From positions 930,001 through 994,000 of the forward strand of contig VWZX01006702.1 of NCBI GenBank assembly GCA_013399015.1: a stretch of DNA of 64,000 nucleotides, in the 5' to 3' direction. Each line of letters begins with the position of its first letter. The first letter of the stretch is position 1. This DNA is from Galbula dea (lineage: Eukaryota; Chordata; Aves; Piciformes; Galbulidae). The notes under the pieces were generated by a model. It was not told where the DNA came from, did not search any database, and worked only from the letters and a program-made list of their open reading frames with translations. This document shows, one piece after another, positions 43,011-51,810 of the stretch. The position numbers were made by a program, and so were the translations under genes.

Positions 43011-45487
43011 CATCTGCCCAGCAAAAAGCTTTCTGCTTCGGCTGCAGCAGATAGGCAGTGGAGCAAGTTGTGGGACACAGGAGAGAAGCCTTTTCTGTGG
43101 GCTGACTAGGATGGATCAAAGTAGCTCCTAATCCCAGAAGATCTCCAAACCCCACCTCACAACCTGTTGTGCTAGTATCGTGCAATAGAGCTAGAATTGC
43201 TGTCTCCCATCTGGCATTTACACCCTCCCTGGCAAGAGCATCAGAGCTGCAGATAACAAACAAGCAAGCCAATCAGCTTCAGTGTGTTCTGCTTGGTTCT
43301 CACCCTTCACACACACTACAACGCCCCAGCTGTGAACTTTTAACCCTGAACTTGTTCCAGATTGTGAGCCTCTACGGCAGACAAGTCATAGGCAGTAAAT
43401 CCACTCCTCAGACAATGGTGGCTATTGAGCTGTTCCCCTCCGTGCTTCGCTGCAGTTCCCTTTCTGTCCACCTGCTGCTCTTCTGTCTGCTCAGATATGC
43501 CTGTTGGCAGTAGCAGCGTGCTACTCACCTGTGGGAAGGAGAGAAAGGAGAAGCAGCTTAAAAAGAAGGAGACTATGCAATGCCAATGCCATGAGGAAAC
43601 CCAAGGATGCCTCCATATGCCTCATCATCCTGATTTCTCCTTGGAGAAATACTGCATTTGCCAGCATTTCCTGAGAGCTGAAAGAGATCTAGCCCTCTGA
43701 GAGCTGAGGCAAAGGTAAGTAACAGACAAGTAAAATGCTTGGTTTGGGCTGAAGGTTCCAGACTGCTTTCCACTATATTTGCCTCCTGGTTACTCACTGA
43801 AGCTAGGGACGTGGTGGCCTTGAGCCAGGGCAGAGCTGCTTTGTGCAATGCATCTGCACATGGACAGGCAGAGTTTACCTGATGCCTTAGCCACTCCAGG
43901 GAACGGCAGCCAGGGCAGGTCCTGCTCCCTGCTGGAGCCCCAGCTCTTGGAGAGAGATGTTAGGCTGGGATGGCAGCTCCCAGGTGCTCACACAGGTTGC
44001 CCCAGTGGGCTTGAATCCCTTTAACACAGCACAGAAAGCAGCTGCAGAACTCTTCTAGAATCCTTTAAAAATAAATCCCAGACCCACCTGCACAGGGCTA
44101 AACTCTGTCATTGCACCATTAATGCACAGTGAAATCAGCTCATTTTAAAGTTAAGCTTTCTAATAGAACAAATATTCATGCTGACCTCAATGTACAGTAA
44201 GAAAATCCCAAGCAATGTTTCTTGTTTTAGCAGTAAACTTCCCCAGCTTTCACAGTAAGACCCCAAATTGGCAGCAGAGGATCCTAAAGCTCAACACAGA
44301 CAAAGATGTCTTGTTGAGTGATGCAAAATGAAGACATGGGCAGCCACCCTCCCTCACAACATCCACTTCCATACACACCCAAAACACAGACATTTTGTCT
44401 GCTGCTAGTTCAGTCATCACAGCTTTTAAAAAGACAGCAACATGAAGACTTCTTGAGCCAGTAGTAGAGCTTTGTTAATTCACACCAGGCACCAGCAGTG
44501 GCAGCATCTTGGTGCTCAACCTGGCTGACTGCTCATAGAATAAACCAAAGCCATCATTCCAGCAAGGAGGTTGCCACAGATCCCTGCCATAAAAGGAGTA
44601 GATTGCCCTTAAAATCTAACTGATGTAGGAATGGCTAAATAAGAAACAGCTCACTTGGCTGATTTCCTATGCTGGCCTCCACTGCTACTGGAAAAAAAAA
44701 TATCTCTTAACAACCCAGAGAAAAATAAAAACCAGCTGAAAGTCTTTTCTTCAATGGCTAGTGTTCATATTCCCATCTGAGCCAGTCTGCTTTGCTGTTA
44801 GCTCCACTCTTGGCATGGAACTGGCCCTGAGCTACCAAACTGGGGGTGAGGGATGAGTGGTGGTGTAGGGCTACAAAACCTTCAGCTTGAAAACCACACT
44901 CACAAACACAGAATTTGTACCTCACTGAAGAGCAGATTGGTCCTCCAGCAGAGAAGCTTTAAAAAGTGCCTTCCCTAAGCTGGTGCCCAGCTAATGGCAA
45001 ACTGGTGCACGACAGCAGGCCTGGGTTAGTCTGTGTAATGAAAATGGAATCAGATCTAGCCCTTCAGAGCCAAGATCTCACTAACAAGCCTGCTGTAGAA
45101 ACCAAGCAAATTTAGAATAAAGCAGCAGCCTCCAATATGGGGAAAGTCCAGTGCCTCACTGTTTTTGTTGGGGTTTTTTATCCATAGGAGTAAGATGTTA
45201 GAGGAAGGTGGAAGGAGAACAACAACATTGTGAACTTTGCAGTCAGTTCTTGCCACTCCCCCACAAATCATCACCCGTTTGGGGATAGCTGATGTGATCA
45301 GAAAGAGTGGATGTCACTAAGACTGAGGGAGCCCTTGATTTACAGTCTGGAGATATGTCAACTATTTCCCAACTCCTTTGAAGAAGGGAAACAAAGGTAA
45401 CTTGCTTCCACCTTCTCTGTCTTTTGTTTCACACACACGTGTCCCAGAAGAGGCAGAGATCGCTGTGTACGAGTTGAAAGTTGAAGG

Positions 45488-45493
45488 TTTATT
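45488..45493 (-). terminator. BCL2L14: Possible poly(A) signal for BCL2L14
   Basis: AATAAA on the minus strand (TTTATT on the plus strand), about 1.84 kb downstream of the predicted BCL2L14 stop. It is a candidate only; no transcript evidence is available. Confidence 0.25.
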
Positions 45494-47336
45494 AGTAAAA
45501 CACTTGATCATTGAGAGCATTGCATACCTTACACATCCAGTTCAAATTATTTTTTCATTCAAATTATGATTTGTTAGTAACTTCTTCATGCCACCTTTGC
45601 AGTTAACATACCTGTACACACAGAAGAAGCATCTGCAATGGAAGGATATCTTACAGAGAGGCAGAGAGCCTGTTCAGGAGACATTACCTGTTTGTGCTGC
45701 AAAGTCACAGGAGTGATGCCATGGTTTTACAGCTTCAACAGATGTCCCAGGTTCCCTCTCTCCCTACTGGGGATTTGCAGGGGATGAAAATCCAAATGTA
45801 ATCAACTAAATTGACCACAAAGCAAGCCTCAAAATCGTGACTAGTTTCACTGTCACCTGCCTGTACTCTAATGGTGCACTGTTATTCCCTCCGCTGCCAC
45901 ACATACAGGTTCAAGAACTCAAATCTCTTGTTTTCAGTGGCTGAAGGGCCAGTTCAGTTCACAGACAAATCCCTGAGATCACACATAGCATCTAGATCCT
46001 TTTGGATAAGGAGGGAAACTGACACAGTAGGATAAGTTTTTAATTTCCTGGACTACAGAGCTCTCACAGTGTTTGTATCTTCCACATTAATGGACAAAAT
46101 AATGCTGTAAAAATCAACATCTATTGCACTGTGCTTTGAAGGGGTTTAAAACAGAAGAGTTCAAATTAAAAGCATCTGTAGGTAGATCAAGTCTATTTTC
46201 TTGGGGAATGGGGAAGGCACTGGAGTAAAAAGCCCTCATTTGCCTTCCTCAGTCCCTTTCAGAGGCATAAAATGGCATCAGTGCTTTGCAGAATTTAATC
46301 AGAGAAGGAGAAGGGGGAGAGAGGAAAGTGTGTAGGTATGTCTTCTAACAAGGAACTATGGAATTGATAACAGATGGTGCCACTATGAGCCACACAAAGC
46401 TGGCAGCACTTGTCTTGCTTGGTTGTTGGTTGGTCACAGTCCAGTGGTTCTTGATTACACGCTTGGATGTTTTCCTCCAGTTTGCACTTTAACATCCATC
46501 TATGGGAGGAATGGCAACCACTTATATATAAGCACTAATCAATCTGGCATCCAATTGCAGTAAGATCCTGTGCATGTTCCTTAATGGGAGGCTCCTGCAG
46601 CCTGGAGAACAAATTCAGTCTACTTCCTTATCCAGTAAAGTCAAAGCCTTCTCCTGTAACAGAGAAAGAAAACATGCAATTATAAAAGCAACGAGGGCCC
46701 TCCTTCTAATTTCAGCTCTGCTGAGGTTGGTCAGTAGGCTTGCCATTAGGGTTTCCTGACCTGACATGCTATCTGTGCCAATGGACACAGGCTGTATAGC
46801 TACTGAATGCTTCCATTCATTTCAGGAAGCACAAAAGGACTAGGATCTCCAACACATGTGCCTCCCAGCAAGGACAGGTAAATGAGCTGTGAAGTGCAAC
46901 AGCTCAGCACCACTGCTGGAAAAAAACCACCTTGCACAGCTCACTTTGAAAGAGAGATATGAGATATGAAGAGATTGTGGGTGCCTTTGTGTGCAGGGAG
47001 AGTAGAAGCATGACCACACCCTAAGGACAGACTATATGAAATGCTGAACTACTTTACTGTCCCCAGAATCTGCCAGTGGTGCACTTGTAGGGAAAAGCAT
47101 TACAGTTAGGGCAAGCCTGAAGTTTCCTGGTGTTCCTCCCAGCCTTCAGCTATTTGTGCTGGAGAGACTGTCTGTGCCAGGGATGGTGTTTCATAGCTAA
47201 CAACCCTCCACCTCCTATTGGGTTTTGGATCTATGGAAATAAAAGCCTGGCAGCATAGATGTCTTGCAACAGGTTATTCTACAGGTGGAGTACGTGCTGT
47301 GTTAAACACTATGCGCTTCAGTTTGCTCTGCCTCTA

Positions 47337-47681
47337 TTAGTTCTGGGGCAGTGTCCTGCTACAAGGTGCCTCAGGATATGTAAAAGTCAAAGGAGGCAAA
47401 ATAGATACCCAGCCACCCTGGTCCTGGATCCATGGCTGGAAGTGTTCTCTGAGGTACTTTAATCCAAAACCCAAGACCAGGTTCATTGGATGGTTGTCTA
47501 TTGCAGAAAGTCTGGTGACAGCTTCCATTGTCAGGGCAACTTTCATGCATTGTACTCGGCCTCCTGGCTTTCTTGTTGAAACTGCTGAAACATCCTCCAG
47601 GAATAAATCAGTGATCCTCTTAAAAGTGTTGTAGGACAGCCTGTCTGTAAAAAGCTGATAGAAAGCTCTGTCTTTTTTCAC
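47337..47681 (-). CDS. BCL2L14: BCL2L14 last coding exon, BH2 motif
   Basis: The exon starts VKKDRAFYQLFTDRLSYNTF, continues through LSAIDNHPMNLVLGFGLKYL and reaches PWIQDQGGW, the BH2 signature. It then reads VSILPPLTFTYPEAPCSRTL and PQN to a TAA stop. The tail after GGW differs from the mammalian one I recall (EKILGISHEEVD). A GTATCT directly after the W codon could be a donor to an unseen last exon, so the end is uncertain. No membrane anchor is encoded in this reading. Confidence 0.85.
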   Translation of the reverse strand: MKKDRAFYQLFTDRLSYNTFKRITDLFLEDVSAVSTRKPGGRVQCMKVALTMEAVTRLSAIDNHPMNLVLGFGLKYLREHFQPWIQDQGGWVSILPPLTFTYPEAPCSRTLPQN

Positions 47682-50617
47682 CTGAAAATAGAAGTAAGGA
47701 TTGGTTAAGTTAAGCCACTTCTGTTGGGAGTTGCTTTCCCCATCCCATGGGGAAAAGAGAACATCTCTGGGTGATACAGACAATATAGCCTGGTTACAGT
47801 GCTGAATGTGAGAGATGACAGACAAATGCCATACCTTGCTGCAAAGCTCTGAAGGTGGCTTCATGTTTTTTTTTTTCATTTGAATGGGAGAAGCATAGAG
47901 AGAGAGAAAGCAAAACAAGTGTGACACTGATACCTGGAGGTGAGAACTGGGAGGATGACACAGAAGGTCAAGGTTATAAGAAGCATGGCAACAGATGCCA
48001 TGCTAAGCTCCATTTGCTCAGGCATGGTGTTTGTGATGCTTCTTACTGTATCTGAGTACCTCTCTGCTGCAGGAGCTGGGTATGTCCTTCATGTGGGACT
48101 ATACCTTTATAGAGCAGAAGGGACAGCTAAAGAAGTGAGTAAAGGGAACAGATACCTTTATTTTTAATAAGTGATTTCTGCTAGTCCTCTGCTCTTAAGA
48201 AAGATTTCAGGATGAATGGTAAAGGTGTCAAAAAGTGCTTGATGCAGAAAGGGAGTTCAAGATAGAGACAGAGAGTGCTAGGTTACAAAACGCTCCCAAG
48301 AGTAGGCTGATCTCTCTCACACCCTAGCCTGTGTAGCTCCTGAAAAGATGAGAATTTACCTTTTCTTCCAGTTCATCTCCTGATTGTCTTAACAGTGAAA
48401 CTATTGTTTGTATTATCTCTTCTTTATCTGTTAAAGAAAAGAGTAACATAAATGTCACAGCCTTCTAGTAGGAACCAGATAGTAAACTATGGCAAAAGAC
48501 TTTGTGTCATTTAAGCATGAAGACATCTGCCAGTTTGTGGCAAATTCACAGAGAGTTGTATCTCCAGGCCTCAAGCTGAAGCTCACTGCTAGTCTGTGTG
48601 GAGAGGGCAACGCTATTCTTCCATCTGCCAAGGTGTTTTCCTTGAGTTAAGAGTCTGGGAAAGAGCAGGAGCTTTAACATCCCACTGACAGGCCTTTGGG
48701 CTTCTTTTGGACTCTAACAGAGGCTGTAGAGCAGTGTTGTCCCATCACTGAGGAGGGATTGACAAGATGTTTTTGCCCCAATGACTGGTCTGTGGCCTTA
48801 CAGAGCCCCTGTGCATTACTCTGCTCCTAGCCCTGCCACTCCTACCACTGCTCTGTCACCTTCTGTCACTGCCTTCATCCTCCTTTTATCGAGTCACATC
48901 TCCTTGGGTTTTTGAAGATGCTCCCTTTAGCTGCAGTATCAGGCAGGACTCGGTAGAGGACTGTGAGAGCAGCTCCTGAAACATGGGCAGCAGAGCAAAC
49001 TTCCATCTTCACAGCTTACCACAGAAGTCCTGAGTGCTTCACCGTGTCTACAGAGAATGCTACCCCAAGCTGATGTACTGCCCCTGAGGATGAAATGCTT
49101 CACCCTTACCATCTTCCTTGCCCTCATTTCCAGCAACAGAGTCGCTATTGCCTCCTTCCAAAGACGGGCCTTGAAACTTTGCCTCGAATGACACATCTGA
49201 AGGAGGTTCCTGGGATCTGGAGGTAACAAGCTTGGCCAGTCTGTCTGCAATGCGGCTGACATCTGGTGTTTCACCTGATTGGGAAGGAGGGTGGGAAACA
49301 GAGAAGGCAATTAATCTTTCTAGGAAATAATTCAGTAGTTTACTCATTTACATGCCCCTTGAGGTGGAAGCACCCAGAGATACTTTTCCCCATGCTGGGG
49401 TTTTGCTGTTGCTTGAGATTGGTTGGTAATAATTCAGAGAGACAAGTAATGGAGTAGAAGCTCTCTCTAGGAGCTGAGCAGCAGCTAGCTATAAAGAGGC
49501 TGTACAGAAGCATGTGTGAGTGTTGCTTACGAGTATACATAACCAAAAAAAAAAACCCAAAAAACACCCAACCTGTGTAATTGTGCAATACTTCCCACCA
49601 GATGATGGAAAAGAGAGAGAGTCACAAGAATGAATCTTGTCTGTGTAAGCACTCCTGAAGGTCTGCAATCTGCCTTCCTAATTGGAAGTAATAGATCTAG
49701 CATAAGAGGTGACCAACAAGTGAAAGAAACTCCTTCCCCCTTCTGCCTTTCCACTGGCCACCAGGCATCTAACCTATTTAGAGATTTAAAGACAAACAGC
49801 AAAAGGAAAGATCTAAAACTTACTTTTCTGATCCTGGGGAAGCGTTCCCCCCTGAGGAACAACGTCGGAAGGTGGCTCAGTGGTGCCGGAAGGTGCTGTG
49901 CGATGTCCCTGTGGCAGAACCGATAAGGGGTTCATAGAATGGCCCAGGTTGGAAGGGACCTTAAAGATCATCTAGTTCCAACCCCCTTGCCATGGGCAGG
50001 AATGCCACACGCACTAGACCAGGTTGCCCAGGGCCACATCCAGCCTGGCCTGAAACACTGCCAGGGATGGGGCAGCCACAACCTCTCTGGGCAACCTGTG
50101 CCAGTGCCTCCCCACCCTCTGGGGAAAGCAAAACAATAAAGAAATGGAGCACGAATGCAGTCCCCAAGCCCACAAATCATGCAGTCGAGTTTCCCGCATC
50201 TGGGGAGAATGCAGTGGTCAAAACACCCAGAGGGCAAAGGATGAGCCTCTCCCTGGGAAAACCACCTGCCTGATCATGGAATCTCCCCTGCCAGGAAAGG
50301 ATCAGGTTCCCCTGCTCTGCTCCGTCATGGAAGAAAGGCAGATCATATCCTGGATGCTCTTTGCTCTGTCGTGTCACGCCACTCTGATAGACTATTCGCC
50401 CTGGTCCATATTCATCTCTGTGATGGTCGGTCTTTCCCTGGCTCCTGATTAAGAATGATGATGTCTGCACACCAGCCTCCTTTTGCAGAAGCTTCCTGTA
50501 TTTACTGGCAGGCAGCCGCCGCTGGGCATAGGCCATCAGGATCTTGTATTCGATGCTGTCTCGCTCATCATCTACCATCAGTATTTCTTCCATACCGATA
50601 TCATGTGCTGAAAACAT
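47337..50617 (-). CDS. BCL2L14: BCL2L14 (Bcl-G), apoptosis-related BCL2-family protein, five coding exons
   Basis: The joined exons on the minus strand are 50617-50270, 49908-49824, 49274-49110, 48427-48360 and 47681-47337. They give about 336 residues in one frame, against 327 in human. The N-terminus MFSAHDIGMEEILMVDDERD with IEYKIL aligns with the human acidic start and IEFKIL. DVSRIADRLAKLV matches the central VISIANRVAEIV part. IVSLLRQSGDELEEK is the BH3 region. SAIDNHPMNLVLGFGLKYL and PWIQDQGGW are the C-terminal BCL2 fold and BH2. Human Bcl-G has BH3 and BH2 but no membrane anchor, and none is seen here. The start is chosen because an acceptor lies 8 bases upstream and the context 'accaagATG' has A at -3. 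Two junctions are uncertain: the donor of the first coding exon and the C-terminal end. Confidence 0.88.
47682..48359 (-). other. BCL2L14: BCL2L14 intron, no distinct feature
   Basis: This 678-bp intron has TATTTTCAG as its acceptor on the minus strand. No repeat or gene is seen inside. Confidence 0.8.
48360..48427 (-). CDS. BCL2L14: BCL2L14 fourth coding exon, BH3 motif
   Basis: This 68-bp exon encodes KEEIIQTIVSLLRQSGDELE followed by EK. LLRQSGDELEEK fits the BH3 core (L-x3-G-D-x-L) and aligns with human LLKYSGDQLERK. The donor AAG|GTAAAT ends it in phase 0. Confidence 0.92.
48428..49109 (-). other. BCL2L14: BCL2L14 intron, no distinct feature
   Basis: This 682-bp intron ends in a TTTCTTTAACAG acceptor on the minus strand. 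Nothing else is recognised. Confidence 0.8.
49110..49274 (-). CDS. BCL2L14: BCL2L14 third coding exon
   Basis: The acceptor AATCAG and donor GTAAGG bound a 165-bp exon. It encodes ETPDVSRIADRLAKLVTSRS, then an acidic/serine stretch to NEGKED and a split glycine/aspartate codon. It aligns with the human segment around KVISIANRVAEIV. The phase is 1 in and 1 out. Confidence 0.88.
49275..49823 (-). other. BCL2L14: BCL2L14 intron, no distinct feature
   Basis: This 549-bp intron has a poly-A-rich patch at about 49543-49565 (plus strand). It contains no other element. Confidence 0.75.
49824..49908 (-). CDS. BCL2L14: BCL2L14 second coding exon
   Basis: This 85-bp exon reads GHRTAPSGTTEPPSDVVPQG and then GTLPQDQK, exiting in phase 1 at donor GTAAGT. 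One alternative frame has a stop. The other is open but would break the homology in the next exon. No recognisable motif lies inside; it is a linker region that is also variable in mammals. Confidence 0.75.
49909..50269 (-). other. BCL2L14: BCL2L14 intron containing a CR1 copy
   Basis: This intron of about 361 bp, if the GC donor is right, is more than half CR1 (about 49931-50130). The acceptor CCACAG ends at 49909. Confidence 0.65.
49931..50130 (-). mobile_element. CR1 LINE 3' fragment
   Basis: Read on the minus strand, the copy ends in the typical CR1 3' sequence, 'agatgatctttaaggtccc' in style followed by 'ccattctatga'. The plus strand shows its complement from 49931 ('ttcatagaatgg'). The fragment has the 5' truncation typical of CR1. 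Open frames that cross it are shadows. Confidence 0.9.
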
Positions 50618-50625
50618 CTTGGTTC
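50270..50625 (-). CDS. BCL2L14: BCL2L14 first coding exon
   Basis: On the minus strand the acceptor TTGCAG is followed by GAACCAAG and the ATG at 50617-50615. The exon encodes MFSAHDIGMEEILMVDDERD, IEYKILMAYAQRRLP and a charged, poorly conserved stretch with a predicted end near FHDQ. The next exon requires phase 0. The usable GT sites nearby are in phase 1, whereas CAG|GCAGGT (exon end 50270) is in phase 0, so a GC-AG intron is proposed. Upstream residues in the same frame, beginning MPPEAFL, lie beyond the acceptor and are intronic. Confidence 0.75.
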
Positions 50626-51157
50626 CTGCAAGAAATGGTTTAGGAAACAGCCTGTTTTTCATGAATACCAATAGGCACTTGACATTCCTACAGAACCTTT
50701 CACCAACCAGCTTATAAACCTCGCTGGCATGAAGAATACTGCAGTACTCGGGAGCCAGGGAAGCACTGTTTTCTAGGAAAAGGATTTGGGGACTGAGAAA
50801 TGCCTCAGGTGGCAATCAAGGCCATCGAAGAATGGGTACAAAAGATCTGATGCATTTCTCTTAACTGCATTTGGTGGCTTAGACAGGAAAAATGAGGAAA
50901 ATTAAGGAGTACTCAATGATCAGGGTGCTGTTCTTGAAAAGAGGAAAGCCCGTAAGAGTAACAACTGATTCTTGGCATGGAAAGAGAAACAGTTCATCAA
51001 AGCACTGTAAAGCAAAAGCCTGTGCTGCAGCTCAAATGAACAAGCATCTAAATACATGAGAACTGTGCTTTCTGAAGAAGTTTTGACAAATCTGGGCCCT
51101 AAGTGCTCTAGGTAAGAAAGCAAACAAGAACTAGACCAAACATTAGGAAAAATTTAT

Positions 51158-51193
51158 GATATCACATTTTCAACTGATATCACATTTTCACTT
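51158..51193 (+). repeat. 18-bp tandem duplication
   Basis: Two adjacent copies of 'gatatcacattttcaact' differ only near the end of the second copy. They lie about 45 bp from the 3' end of the neighbouring CR1 but are not its target duplication. Confidence 0.85.
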
Positions 51194-51237
51194 TAGGGTA
51201 GAGGACACTTAATTTAACCTGAGTCAACAACCTTGAA

Positions 51238-51810
51238 TAGAATCACAGAATCATTAAGGTTGGAAGAGACCTTTAAGATCATTAAGTCCAACCATTAACC
51301 AGCACTGCCAGGTCACCATTAAACCACGTCCCTTAGCACCTCATCTATACATCTTTTAAATACCTCCAAGGATGGCGACTCCACCACTCCTCTGAGCAGT
51401 CTGTTCCAGTGCTTGGTAACCCTTTTAGTGAAGAAATTGTTCTTAATATCCAATCTAAATCTCCCCTGGTGCAACTCAAGGCCATTTCCTATTGTCCTAT
51501 CACTTATCACTTGGGAGAAGAGACCAACACCCACCTCCATACAACCTCCTTTCAGGTAGCTGTAGAGAGAGGTAAGGTTTCGCCTGAGACTCCTCCAGAC
51601 TAAATAATGGGAGTTCCCTCAGCTGCTCCTCATAAGATTCATGCTCTAGACTCCTCAGCAGCTTCAATGCCCTTCTCTGGACATGCTCCAGCACCTCAAT
51701 GTCTTTCTTGCAGTGAGGGGCCCAAAACTGAACCCAGTATTCGAGGTGTGGCCTCACCAGTACTGGTTTCATGGGAACAATCACTTCCCTAGTCCTGCTG
51801 TGCTATTGCC
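51238..51810 (-). mobile_element. CR1 LINE fragment, about 570 bp
   Basis: The plus strand begins with 'agaatcacagaatcattaag', the complement of a CR1 3' end, and continues through CR1 3' UTR into the C-terminal reverse-transcriptase region. Minus-strand frames carry recognisable CR1 ORF2 pieces such as [20 protein letters not shown]. The copy is broken by frameshifts and is not active. Confidence 0.93.

Larger units (their letters stand above)
35541..47336. other. Intergenic space between convergent LRP6 and BCL2L14
   Basis: This stretch of about 11.8 kb has no coding gene that I can support. The longest open frames (162 codons at 35973-36461 +, 164 codons at 37866-38360 -, 175 codons at 42745-43272 -) show no domain, conserved start context or splice pattern. 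An old direct duplication lies at about 41610-41770 and 42835-43010. Part of the right end may be BCL2L14 3' UTR. The rest shows nothing distinct. Confidence 0.7.

Noticed and set aside
42745..43272. 175-codon minus-strand open frame between the genes
   Set aside because: It overlaps one copy of the local duplication. The other copy does not keep the frame, and no recognisable motif is present.
49527..49862. Minus-strand open frame over the second BCL2L14 exon in another frame
   Set aside because: It runs through the donor into the intron and would destroy the homologous reading of the next exon. The phase-0 frame fits both sides.
50618..50815. In-frame N-terminal extension of BCL2L14 (MPPEAFL...)
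   Set aside because: A good acceptor, TTGCAG, lies 8 bases upstream of the ATG at 50617, and the family N-terminus aligns from that ATG. The extension is intronic.
51500..51784. Minus-strand frame with reverse-transcriptase-like residues
   Set aside because: It is part of the truncated CR1 copy, not an independent gene. It is frameshifted and inactive.
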